DNA of 64,000 nt from Rhodococcus pyridinivorans (lineage in GTDB: Bacteria; Actinomycetota; Actinomycetes; Mycobacteriales; Mycobacteriaceae). Each line of letters opens with the position of its first letter. Positions within the stretch are counted from its first letter, which is position 1. Positions 17,827 through 27,960 of the stretch are shown here, in pieces. The notes under the pieces were generated by a model. The model was not told where the DNA came from. It was given only the letters and a program-made list of their open reading frames with translations, and ran no database searches. Position numbers and translations under genes: made by a program. Location: assembly GCF_900105195.1 (NCBI RefSeq), contig NZ_FNRX01000002.1, positions 682,001-746,000 on the forward strand, written 5' to 3'.

Positions 17827-18624
17827 TCAGTTGTGGTGGTAGCCGAGCTCGCTGCTGAGCCTTTCGGCGCAGTTCACGACCCTTTTCGTAGCGAGATCGC
17901 GGAACGAGTCGAGGGTGTGCCGACCGGTCGACGTCGAGCACGCGAGCACTCCCACGGCATAGCCGGAGGGGTCGAAGACGGGAGCGGCGATCGTGATGAG
18001 CCCTTCCTCGAGTTCGGCGGAGGTGATCGCGTAGCCGCGGTTGCGCACGTGGGCCAGTTCGGCACGCAGGTCGTCGGGGTTGTCGATCGTCGCGCTCGTG
18101 AATCGTACGAACTCGGTTTCCTCGAGCACGCGATCGACGATTTCGCGTGGTGACCAGGCCAGCAGCGCCCGACCCATCGACGTCGCGTAGGCGGGGATGC
18201 GGGTGCCGACGGAGACGTTGATGCTCATGATCCGGCGGACCGGGACGCGTGCGGCGTAGACGACCTCGGTGCCGTCGAGTACGCCGAGGGATGCGGATTC
18301 GTTGGCGTGCTCGGCGATCTCGACGAGTTTCGGCAATGCCGAGTCCACGAGAGTGTGGGATTCGGTGTAGTGCCGGCCGATACTGAGCACGCGTGGAGTG
18401 AGCGACCATCTCGTGCCGTGTGAGGTGACGTAGCCGAGTTTCTGCAGGGTCAGCAGGATCCGGCGGACCGCGGGTCGCGACAGGTCGGTCTTGGCGGCCA
18501 GCTCGGCCAGGCTGGGGTTCGGGTCCTTGTCGTCGAAGGCGTGCAATACCGCGAAACCACGTTCGATGCTCTGGATGAAGTCTCGATCGTTGCTAGGGCC
18601 ATTACCTAGGTCGATGCTCGGCAT
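17827..18624 (-). CDS. catR: IclR-family regulator CatR
   Basis: 265 aa. The N-terminal winged HTH (LAELAAKTDLSRPAVRRILLTLQKLGYV) is followed by the IclR effector domain (PAYATSMGRALLAW, with GYAITSAELEEGLITIAAPV). Start ATG 18624 after AGGAGG. It is divergent from catABC, with CatR-type palindromes between. Closest known role is the IclR regulator of the catechol branch in Rhodococcus, responding to muconate. It resembles pcaR at 45682 throughout. Codons 6-8 include the string TACCTAGG also seen upstream of benA; possibly chance. Confidence 0.9.
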   Translation of the reverse strand: MPSIDLGNGPSNDRDFIQSIERGFAVLHAFDDKDPNPSLAELAAKTDLSRPAVRRILLTLQKLGYVTSHGTRWSLTPRVLSIGRHYTESHTLVDSALPKLVEIAEHANESASLGVLDGTEVVYAARVPVRRIMSINVSVGTRIPAYATSMGRALLAWSPREIVDRVLEETEFVRFTSATIDNPDDLRAELAHVRNRGYAITSAELEEGLITIAAPVFDPSGYAVGVLACSTSTGRHTLDSFRDLATKRVVNCAERLSSELGYHHN

Positions 18625-18637
18625 CCTGCCTCCTACC

Positions 18638-18739
18638 TGCGTACTTGTTGATACTGCCCGATCCGGTGTTGACAAGCTGTGTGACACCACGCACAGTATG
18701 TGATGTACGCACTGCGATACACAAGTACGCACAGCGTAC
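18638..18739. promoter_or_regulatory. CatR operator region (GTACGC-N3-GCGTAC boxes)
   Basis: A perfect palindrome GTACGCACAGCGTAC lies at 18725-18739, a near copy GTACGCACTGCGATA at 18705-18719, and a half-site GCGTAC at 18639-18644. The outer elements also form an 11-bp inverted repeat (TGCGTACTTGT 18638-18648 with ACAAGTACGCA 18721-18731). The shape, GTNCGC-N3-GCGNAC, is the same as the pca boxes at 49037-49131. It sits between the divergent catR and catA starts, where an IclR regulator should bind. Confidence 0.8.
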
Positions 18740-18742
18740 TGA

Positions 18743-19666
<924 letters not shown>

Positions 19667-19721
19667 TCCGCACCGCGGAAACCGCCCGATCCGGCCCCCG
19701 CGCGCGAGTCGGTTCTGCGTA

Positions 19722-19758
19722 ACGAATGCCGGTGCCCCACTGGGGTACCGGCATTCGT
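19722..19758 (+). terminator. 17-bp stem-loop between catA and catB
   Basis: ACGAATGCCGGTGCCCC (19722-19738), loop ACT, GGGGTACCGGCATTCGT (19742-19758): 17 pairs with one G-T wobble. It lies 55 bp after catA and 60 bp before catB, inside an otherwise continuous catABC unit. No T-run follows. It may be a partial terminator or a 3' mRNA stabiliser that makes catA mRNA more abundant than catBC. Confidence 0.7.
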
Positions 19759-19817
19759 GCTGAATGCAGGGTCGACGTATTCCCCGTCACACCCCGATCC
19801 GATTGTGAGCAATTCCG

Positions 19818-20945
19818 ATGTCCGACCCCGATCTGAAGATCGCCTCCGTCACCACGACGATCATCGATGTACCGCTGATCCGACCCCACAAGTTCGCCAC
19901 CACCACCGCCGAAGCGCAGCCGATCCTGCTCGTCGCGGTGACCACCGAGGGCGGCGTCACCGGTTACGGTGAAGGCGTCGTGCCGGGCGGGCCGTGGTGG
20001 GGCGGCGAATCGGTCGAGACGATGCAGCAGATCGTCGATCGCTACATCGGGCCCTACATCATCGGACGCGGAGTCGACGAGATCAGTGGCGTCATGGTCG
20101 ATATCGAGCGCATCGTCGCCAACGCGCGATTCGCGAAGGCCGCCGTCGACGTCGCGATGCACGACGCGTGGGGACGCGCGCTGGGTGTGCCGGTCGCGTC
20201 GCTGCTCGGCGGTGCCTTCCGGACCGGCGTCGACGTGCGGTGGGCGCTCGGCGCCGCGCCGCTCGAAGAGATCGTCGAGGAGGTCACCCACAAGCGTGAG
20301 CAGCGTCTGAACTACTCCTTCAAGCTCAAGATGGGTGCGCTCGACCCGGCAGTCGACACCGATCGTGTCGTCAAGATCGTCGAGGCGTTCGGCGGCGAGG
20401 TCGGATTCAGCATCGACGTCAACGCCCGCTGGGACCGTTTCACCGCGCTGCGCCACGTCCCGCAGCTCGTCGACGGTGGAGTCGAACTCATCGAACAGCC
20501 CACTCCCGCAGATCAACTCGACGTGCTCGCCGAGATCAACCGACGCGTCTCGGCGCCGGTGATGGCCGACGAGTCCGTGCAGACCCCGCACGACGCGTAC
20601 GAGGTGGCCAAGCTCGGCGCCGCCGACGTCGTCGCGCTCAAGACCACCAAGTGCGGCGGACTGCAGCGCAGCAAGCAGGTCGTCGCCGTCGCGAAGGCGG
20701 CCGGCCTGCGGTGCCACGGTGCGACCTCCATCGAAGGCCCCATCGGGACCGCCGCGTCCGTCCACTTCGCCTGCGCCGAACCGGGGATCGACTACGGCAC
20801 CGAACTGTTCGGTCCACAGTTGTTCGCCGTCGAACTGCTGCAGGAGCCGCTCGACTACTCCGAGGGCCAGGTGCACCTGCCCGAGGGGCCGGGACTCGGC
20901 GTCGAACTCGACATGGACGTCGTGAAGAAGTACGCGCGTTCCTGA
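19818..20945 (+). CDS. catB: Muconate cycloisomerase CatB
   Basis: 375 aa enolase-superfamily protein. The lysine pair motif KLKMG, metal ligands in IDVNARWD, IEQP and MADES, and the far lysine region ALKTTKCGG are all present. It converts cis,cis-muconate to muconolactone with Mn2+. Start ATG 19818; no strong SD, with AGCAATTCCG upstream. Full length. Followed by catC after 37 bp. Confidence 0.95.
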   Translation: MSDPDLKIASVTTTIIDVPLIRPHKFATTTAEAQPILLVAVTTEGGVTGYGEGVVPGGPWWGGESVETMQQIVDRYIGPYIIGRGVDEISGVMVDIERIVANARFAKAAVDVAMHDAWGRALGVPVASLLGGAFRTGVDVRWALGAAPLEEIVEEVTHKREQRLNYSFKLKMGALDPAVDTDRVVKIVEAFGGEVGFSIDVNARWDRFTALRHVPQLVDGGVELIEQPTPADQLDVLAEINRRVSAPVMADESVQTPHDAYEVAKLGAADVVALKTTKCGGLQRSKQVVAVAKAAGLRCHGATSIEGPIGTAASVHFACAEPGIDYGTELFGPQLFAVELLQEPLDYSEGQVHLPEGPGLGVELDMDVVKKYARS

Positions 20946-20982
20946 TTCGCGCTCTCGTCAGAACAGAAGAAGGAGAAACATC

Positions 20983-21264
20983 ATGGCACTGTTCCACGTT
21001 CGGATGGACGTCGACATCCCCCGCGATCTGGACCCCGACGTGCGCGCCGAGACCGTCGCGAAGGAGAAGGCCTACAGCCAGGATCTCCAGCGCCAGGGCA
21101 AGTGGCGGGAGATCTGGCGGATCGTCGGCCAGTACAGCAACATCTCGATCTTCGACGTCGAGTCGGCCGACGAATTGCACGAGATCCTGTGGAACCTGCC
21201 GTTGTTCCCCTACATGAACATCGAGGTCATGCCGCTGACGAAGCACGGCTCCGACATCAAGTGA
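20983..21264 (+). CDS. catC: Muconolactone delta-isomerase CatC
   Basis: 93 aa, typical of the small decameric MIase family: starts MALFHVRMDVDIP, contains GKWREIWRIVGQYSNISIFDV and ends LPLFPYMNIEVMPLTKH. It isomerises muconolactone to 3-oxoadipate enol-lactone. Start ATG 20983 with GAAGGAG ahead. The next step needs an enol-lactone hydrolase; no catD is present, so PcaL (46500-47672) should supply it. Confidence 0.96.
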   Translation: MALFHVRMDVDIPRDLDPDVRAETVAKEKAYSQDLQRQGKWREIWRIVGQYSNISIFDVESADELHEILWNLPLFPYMNIEVMPLTKHGSDIK

Positions 21265-21298
21265 CCCTCGGCGCAGGCGAGTGGCTCATACTCGGGTT

Positions 21299-22435
21299 AT
21301 GAGCCTGCCACTGCGCGACGTCTACGCCGAGCCGACCCTCGCCGACCTGATGCCTTCGGTGCTCTCGTCCGCGGGGGTCGCCGGTGAGACCAACCGACTC
21401 GATCTCACTCCCGTCGATCACACCGTCGTCCTACTCGTCGACGGGATGGGATGGGAGCTGCTGCAGCGCAACGCGAAAGCCGCTCCGTACCTGACGCAGG
21501 CGCCGGGCAGCCCGATGCGTGCCGGCTTCCCGACGACCACCGCCGTCAGCCTCGCTTCCCTCGGGACGGGGCTGCCGTCCGGCCTCCACGGCATCACCGG
21601 TTACCAGTCGTACGTCGACGAGATCGAGGCCCCGGTCAACTGGCTCCGCTGGACCCTCGCCGGAACCGCGATCGACCAGCGCGACGATCTTGTACCCGAG
21701 ACCGTGCAGCCCCACCCGACGGTGTTCGAACGCGGCCGCGAGGCGGGCCTGACCGTCACCACCGTCGTGCCGAATGCCTTCGAGGGCAGCGGCCTCACCC
21801 GGGCCGTGCTGCGCGGCGGCAACTTCGTCGGGGTCTCCGCCTACGGCGATCTGCTCGCCCAGGTCGTCGCCGCGGTGAGCGCCGGCGACCGCAGCCTCGT
21901 CTACTGCTACATCGGCGAGGTCGACACCCTCGGACACGTCTACGGACCGGAGTCCGCGGCGTGGCTCGCGCAACTCACGGTGGTCGATCGTTTCGTCGAG
22001 CAACTCGCCGACGCGCTGCCGACCGGCACCCGCCTGCTCGTCACCGCCGATCACGGCATGGTCGACGCCTCGCGGGGTCGCCGCATCGACTTCGACCACA
22101 CCCCGGGTCTCGGTGAGGACGTCACCGTCATCGCCGGGGAACCGCGGTGCCGCCACATCTACACCTACCACGTCGACCGGGTCCTCGAACGCTGGCGCAA
22201 CGAACTCGGCGACCACGCGTGGGTCGGCACCCGCGACGACGCGTTCGCGGCGTGCCTGTTCGGATCCGATCCCGATCCGGCGCTGGCCAAACGGATCGGC
22301 GACATCGTGGCCGTCGGACGCGGCGAATCGACGGTGATCCGCAGCGACGGCGAGCAGGTCATGTCGAACCTTCCCGGGCAGCACGGGGCGTTGACCGACG
22401 AGGAACTGCTCGTGCCGCTGCTGCGGATCGGGTGA
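21299..22435 (+). CDS. Alkaline phosphatase-superfamily nucleotide pyrophosphatase/phosphodiesterase
   Basis: About 378 aa. Metal and nucleophile motifs of the NPP/alkaline phosphatase fold are seen: VLLVDGMGWELL (metal Asp), FPTTTAVSLASLGTG (nucleophilic Thr), YIGEVDTLGH and VTADHGMVD, and a late GQHG. It probably hydrolyses a phosphodiester or nucleotide pyrophosphate; the substrate cannot be told. Start chosen at ATG 21299; an in-frame GTG at 21281 has slightly better spacing to a weak AGGCGA. Begins 34 bp after catC on the same strand, but the function is unrelated, so it is probably a neighbour only. Confidence 0.82.
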   Translation: MSLPLRDVYAEPTLADLMPSVLSSAGVAGETNRLDLTPVDHTVVLLVDGMGWELLQRNAKAAPYLTQAPGSPMRAGFPTTTAVSLASLGTGLPSGLHGITGYQSYVDEIEAPVNWLRWTLAGTAIDQRDDLVPETVQPHPTVFERGREAGLTVTTVVPNAFEGSGLTRAVLRGGNFVGVSAYGDLLAQVVAAVSAGDRSLVYCYIGEVDTLGHVYGPESAAWLAQLTVVDRFVEQLADALPTGTRLLVTADHGMVDASRGRRIDFDHTPGLGEDVTVIAGEPRCRHIYTYHVDRVLERWRNELGDHAWVGTRDDAFAACLFGSDPDPALAKRIGDIVAVGRGESTVIRSDGEQVMSNLPGQHGALTDEELLVPLLRIG

Positions 22436-22510
22436 CGCGTTCGAGGTCCGGGGCCGCCGGGTGTCGGAACTCTCGATGCCTGAGACGTATCGGTCACATA
22501 GTGTGTGCAC

Positions 22511-23479
22511 ATGCGTACCGATGCGGTGACCTGGCACGACCGCAGCAGTAGGGTCGCGCTGATCCTCCTGTGGGTGGTCCGGATCCTCTTCAAGCCGATT
22601 CTGAGTCTCTGGCCGAGCAACGACTTCGGCATCGCCGTGCTCGGCCGGCTGTCGTGGGTGGTCGACAGGATCACGCCCACGCCGCGCGCCGTGCACGTCA
22701 CGCAGACCGAACTCGGCGGAGTGCCCGGTGAGCGGATCATCTCCCCGAAGCCGGTCGACGATCCGCTCGACGACGCCACCATCCTCTACTTCCACGGCGG
22801 CGGCTTCATCTTCTGCGGCCCGTCCACCCACCGTCAGCTGTGCGTGCAGCTCGCGCTCGATTCCGGTGCCCCGGTGTACTCGATGGACTACCGGCAGGTG
22901 CCCGCGGTGCCGATCGCAGGTTCGGTGCAGGACGCGATGAACGCGTACACCGCTCTGCTCGAGGTGGCCGACGATCCCACGCGCATCGTCGTCGGCGGCG
23001 ACTCGGCCGGCGGTTATCTCGCGGCGAAGGTCGCCGAACTCGCCGCGCGTCGCGGCATCCAGCGACCGGCCGCGGTGATCGGGTACTCGCCGCTGCTCAA
23101 CCTCGACCTAGACAAGCACGACCCGAAGTACATGGCGAGGGACGCCTACCTGCCCATCAAGGCACTCGGGAAGATCAGTCCGCGCTGGTTCGCCGGGGAA
23201 GAGGCGATCGAGGGCGAGACGAACCCTGTCGACGCCGATCCGGCGCTGTTCCCTCCCATGTTCATGTGCGCCGCCGAATACGAGCTGACCAGGCCGGACG
23301 TGGAGATCATGACCGAACGACTCGCGTCGGCGGGACGCACCGTGGAGACACATCTGTGGCGCGGGCAGATCCACGCGTGGCCGGTCCTGGCCCGCGCGAT
23401 CCCCGAAGCCATGGAACTGATCGGGCTCAGCACCCGGTTCGCGCGACGCGCGATCGTCGCAGTGGACGACGCCGCCTGA
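22511..23479 (+). CDS. Alpha/beta hydrolase of the hormone-sensitive lipase type
   Basis: 322 aa. The HSL-family oxyanion motif HGGGFIFCG, nucleophile elbow GGDSAGGYLA, and the usual late Asp/His region (ADPALFPP, then WRGQIHAWPVL) are present. Members hydrolyse short- to medium-chain esters. An N-terminal hydrophobic stretch (VALILLWVVRILFKPILSLW) could be a membrane anchor. Start ATG 22511; GTG 22505 is an alternative. Substrate not known. Confidence 0.85.
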   Translation: MRTDAVTWHDRSSRVALILLWVVRILFKPILSLWPSNDFGIAVLGRLSWVVDRITPTPRAVHVTQTELGGVPGERIISPKPVDDPLDDATILYFHGGGFIFCGPSTHRQLCVQLALDSGAPVYSMDYRQVPAVPIAGSVQDAMNAYTALLEVADDPTRIVVGGDSAGGYLAAKVAELAARRGIQRPAAVIGYSPLLNLDLDKHDPKYMARDAYLPIKALGKISPRWFAGEEAIEGETNPVDADPALFPPMFMCAAEYELTRPDVEIMTERLASAGRTVETHLWRGQIHAWPVLARAIPEAMELIGLSTRFARRAIVAVDDAA

Positions 23480-23483
23480 ACGC

Positions 23484-24338
23484 TCACAGGTTGGTGTCGG
23501 GCGGCTCCGGGCTCTCGGGCAGTCCGGCACCGTGGCCGTCCCCGTCGCGCGGCGGACAGTTCCCGCCGACGGCGTAGGACGTCATCGACAGCGATCCGTA
23601 TTCGACACCGTCGACGAGGGTCTCCGGTTGCTCCCCGGACTCGGCGGCCAGACCCGCGACGTACAGCAACGGCAGGAAATGATCGGGGGTCGGCACCGCG
23701 TGGCGGTAATCGGGGTGCTCACCCAGCGCCGCGGCGTCACCGGGACGGTCGCGCAGAACGGCGAAGGCATCCTCGTCGAATCGGTGCGCCCAGTCGAATC
23801 CCGCGCCCGGGCGTCGCGGATCCAGCGTGCCGAGGTTGTGGACGACGTTGCCGCTCGCGACGATCAACACCCCGCGATCGCGGAGTCCGGCGAGACGGGC
23901 TCCGAGTTCGACGTGATAGTCGAGCGGCTTGTAGGCGTTGAGGCTGAGCTGTACCACCGGGACATCCGCCTCCGGGAAGGCGTGGGTGAGCACCGACCAG
24001 GTGCCGTGGTCGATACCCCACGAGTCGACGTCGGCACCCACCCACGTCGGGTGGACGAGGTCGGCGATCTCCTCCGCCAGTTCCGGAGCACCGGGCGCCG
24101 GATACTCGACGTCGAACAACTCCTGCGGGAACCCGAAGAAGTCGTGGATCGTGCGCGGCGACCGCATCGCGGTCACCGCGGTGGCGTTGATGAACCAGTG
24201 GGCGGAGATCGCCAGGATCGCGCGGGGCGTCGGCACGGATCGCCCGAACGCCGCCCAGGCCTGCGTGTACCGATTCGATTCGAGCGCGTTGAGCGGACTG
24301 CCGTGGCCGACGAACGCGACCGGCATGCGTGACGACAC
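23484..24338 (-). CDS. DODA-type extradiol dioxygenase-family protein (LigB superfamily)
   Basis: 284 aa. N-terminal PVAFVGHGSPLNAL, ISAHWFINATAV, IDHGTWSVLTHAFPEADVPVVQLS and the late SGNVVHNLG mark the 4,5-DOPA dioxygenase/YgiD family. The Zn or Fe ligands (H of GHGSP, H of SAHW, H of IDHG, late H) are kept. Such proteins are annotated as ring-opening dioxygenases, but substrates for bacterial members are mostly unknown. Start GTG 24338 with AGGAGAGGGC ahead; ATG four codons later is possible. Not linked in operon with the catechol genes. Confidence 0.85.
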   Translation of the reverse strand: MSSRMPVAFVGHGSPLNALESNRYTQAWAAFGRSVPTPRAILAISAHWFINATAVTAMRSPRTIHDFFGFPQELFDVEYPAPGAPELAEEIADLVHPTWVGADVDSWGIDHGTWSVLTHAFPEADVPVVQLSLNAYKPLDYHVELGARLAGLRDRGVLIVASGNVVHNLGTLDPRRPGAGFDWAHRFDEDAFAVLRDRPGDAAALGEHPDYRHAVPTPDHFLPLLYVAGLAAESGEQPETLVDGVEYGSLSMTSYAVGGNCPPRDGDGHGAGLPESPEPPDTNL

Positions 24339-24363
24339 GCCCTCTCCTTCCGGTTGTCGAGCC

Positions 24364-25200
24364 TCAGTTGTCGAGTCGTGTCTTCAACCAGGCCGTCAGG
24401 TCGTCGAGCACGCGGTCCTTCTCCGGCTCGTTGAACACCTCGTGGTACAGCCCGTCGTACAACTTCAGCGTCAAGTCCTTCGAACCCGCACGGTCGGCGA
24501 TGAGCTGCGACCCGGCCGGATCGGCGAGCGCATCGGCGGTTCCGTGCATGACGAGCAACGGCAGCCTCAGGTTCGGGAGGCGCCGCTCGAGGCTCTGCTC
24601 GTTGAGCACCAGCACCCGCGCGAGTCCGGCGGGCACGAGACCGTGGTGCACGAGCGGATCGGCGTCGTACGCCGCGACCACCGCGGGATCGCGCGAGACC
24701 GCTTTGCTGTCGAACTGCTGCACCGGCACACCCGGCAGGAAACGTCCGATCAGCTTGCCGATCTCCACGACCGGCTTCGGTGTGCCCGACGTGACGATCA
24801 CCGCCGGCCCCGACAACACGAGCGCGTCGAGCCGGTCCTGATGGTCGAGCGCGTAGGCCAGAGCGATCGCACCGCCCATCGAGTGACCGAGCATGAAGAC
24901 CGGCAGGCCGGGATGCGCATGGGTCGCCAGATCGATCAGGCTGTCCAGGTCATCGGTGAACTCGCGCATCTCCCGGGCGCGCACACGCTTGCCGCCCGAC
25001 CGTCCGTGACCGCGGTGGTCGGGGGCGTACACGACGAGGCCGAGATCGGTGAGCCGCGCGACGACGTGGTCGTAGCGACGTGCGTGCTCACCCAGCCCGT
25101 GGCTGAGGATCAGCACGCCGGTAGGGGCCTCCGGCAACCACACGTCGTACACGATCGGGATCGCGCCGACGCCGGTGAACGACGATTCGGTGTGCTCCAT
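24364..25200 (-). CDS. Monoacylglycerol lipase-type alpha/beta hydrolase
   Basis: 278 aa. The oxyanion part LSHGLGEHARRYDHV, nucleophile GHSMGGAIAL, acidic residue region HGTADALADPAGS and final histidine YHEVFNEPEKDRV fit bacterial monoacylglycerol lipases (like mycobacterial Rv0183). Start ATG 25200 after AGGAGG. It splits monoglycerides in host-type or storage lipid turnover. The DODA-like gene follows 25 bp downstream on the same strand. Confidence 0.88.
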   Translation of the reverse strand: MEHTESSFTGVGAIPIVYDVWLPEAPTGVLILSHGLGEHARRYDHVVARLTDLGLVVYAPDHRGHGRSGGKRVRAREMREFTDDLDSLIDLATHAHPGLPVFMLGHSMGGAIALAYALDHQDRLDALVLSGPAVIVTSGTPKPVVEIGKLIGRFLPGVPVQQFDSKAVSRDPAVVAAYDADPLVHHGLVPAGLARVLVLNEQSLERRLPNLRLPLLVMHGTADALADPAGSQLIADRAGSKDLTLKLYDGLYHEVFNEPEKDRVLDDLTAWLKTRLDN

Positions 25201-25328
25201 GAGCGCCTCCTGCGGCCTCGTCGACAGATGTTCCTCGCATCTTCGCACGAGTACCGGCTCGGAGGCTTGTGTCCGGCCGGAGACAGAGGCACGCTCGAAA
25301 GAAGGGGGTGCGACCAAGGAGACCTGTG

Positions 25329-26075
25329 ATGGAAACCGAGATCACCGAGATCGCTCCGGATGTCTACCGCGTGTCCACATTTCTCGACGCGGCGAACCTG
25401 ACGATGAACCAGTTCCTCGTGGACGGTGGCGAGCCTCTGCTGTTCCATACCGGATATCGGGCGTTGTTCCCGTCGGTGTCGGAGGCGATAGCACGGTTGA
25501 TACCGCTGGATCGGTTGCGGTGGATCACCTTCGGGCACGTCGAGGCCGACGAGTGCGGATCGATGAACTCCTGGCTCGAAGTGGCGCCGGCGGCGGAGGT
25601 CGCCCACGGTGCGATGGGTTGTTTCGTCCAGGTCGCCGATCTTGCGGATCGTCCACCGCATCTCCTGCAGGACGGGGACGTCCTGGCCACCGGGCGCCGT
25701 CGGGTGCGGCACATCGACACCCCGCACGTTCCACACGGATGGGATGCAGGTCTGATGTTCGAGGAAACGACATCCACCCTGTTGTGCGGTGATCTGTTCA
25801 CGGCGTTCGGTAGATATCCGGCACGGACGACGAGCGAGATCGTCGGCCCCGCTCTGCAGGCGGAGGACCTGGGTCGCGCGACGTGCCTGACCCCCGAACT
25901 CGGACCCACCATCCGCGCACTCGCGGACCTGCACCCGAGCACTCTCGCACCCATGCACGCCCCGGCCTACGAGGGTGATTGCGCCGCGACCCTCGAGGAA
26001 CTTGCTGCGGCATACGAGGAACGGTTCGCCGCCGAGGCGGACGTGCGCCGTGGCCGAGGACCGAAATCCGATTGA
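25329..26075 (+). CDS. MBL-fold protein, flavodiiron oxygen-binding-domain type
   Basis: 248 aa. The metal-binding HVEADE-type motif (GHVEADECGSMN) is that of the diiron beta-lactamase domain of flavodiiron proteins rather than HxHxDH hydrolases; later ligands are PHVPHGWDAG, LLCGDLFTAFG and PMHAPAYEGDC. There is no flavodoxin domain, so it is a stand-alone oxygen-binding-domain protein. Start ATG 25329 with AAGGAGA ahead. Role is not clear (O2/NO handling is possible). The promoter of the next operon begins inside its stop codon. Confidence 0.8.
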   Translation: METEITEIAPDVYRVSTFLDAANLTMNQFLVDGGEPLLFHTGYRALFPSVSEAIARLIPLDRLRWITFGHVEADECGSMNSWLEVAPAAEVAHGAMGCFVQVADLADRPPHLLQDGDVLATGRRRVRHIDTPHVPHGWDAGLMFEETTSTLLCGDLFTAFGRYPARTTSEIVGPALQAEDLGRATCLTPELGPTIRALADLHPSTLAPMHAPAYEGDCAATLEELAAAYEERFAAEADVRRGRGPKSD

Positions 26076-26099
26076 CGGTGCTCGGGCGCTCGGTACCCT
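26072..26099 (+). promoter_or_regulatory. Promoter of the ABC-F/MFS operon
   Basis: TTGACG (26072-26077), 16-bp spacer, TACCCT (26094-26099). The -35 overlaps the stop codon of the MBL gene. A transcript starting 7-8 bp after the -10 would begin at about 26106-26107, on or next to the ATG of the leader peptide, so the leader may be read from a leaderless mRNA. The short A/T run AAAT just before -35 would also suit WhiB7-type control, but is weak evidence. Confidence 0.6.
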
Positions 26100-26106
26100 G
26101 GAGATC

Positions 26107-26133
26107 ATGATCCAGGCGCTCTACTTCCACTGA
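26107..26133 (+). CDS. Eight-codon leader peptide (MIQALYFH)
   Basis: ATG ATC CAG GCG CTC TAC TTC CAC TGA opens at or next to the inferred transcription start and ends 147 bp before the ABC-F gene. Too short for automatic calling. Short leader ORFs upstream of resistance ABC-F genes act by drug-stalled ribosomes changing RNA folding downstream. The position, the promoter and the hairpins after it support that role here. No homologous leader is known to me. Confidence 0.6.
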   Translation: MIQALYFH

Positions 26134-26147
26134 CGACACCCCCTCCG

Positions 26148-26273
26148 CGGCTCGGGACGTCCTCCGAGGTCGCGGTTCGAGCCGTACCCGAATACGGCCG
26201 AGTGTCCGGCCGTTCGTCAGCGAGCGCATCCTCCCACCCGTGATCCGGGGACGAGCGCGCCTCCGCACGGAGG
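26148..26273 (+). promoter_or_regulatory. Structured leader RNA with RBS-sequestering hairpin
   Basis: Three hairpin candidates follow the leader peptide. CGGCTCG (starting about 26148) can pair with CGAGCCG (about 26178-26184). ACGGCCG (26194-26200) pairs with CGGCCGT (26207-26213) around a 6-nt loop. CCTCC (26260-26264) pairs with GGAGG (26269-26273) around GCAC. The last GGAGG is the Shine-Dalgarno of the ABC-F gene, so translation should be blocked when this hairpin forms. This is the layout of an attenuation/translation-control leader. Confidence 0.65.
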
Positions 26274-26280
26274 AAACCAC

Positions 26281-27956
<1,676 letters not shown>

Positions 27957-27960
<4 letters not shown>

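Noticed and set aside
23484-24338. A catechol meta-cleavage (extradiol) gene for the aromatic routes
   Set aside because: The protein is DODA/YgiD type, not a catechol 2,3-dioxygenase, and no other meta-pathway genes are near; the ortho (cat/pca) route is complete instead.
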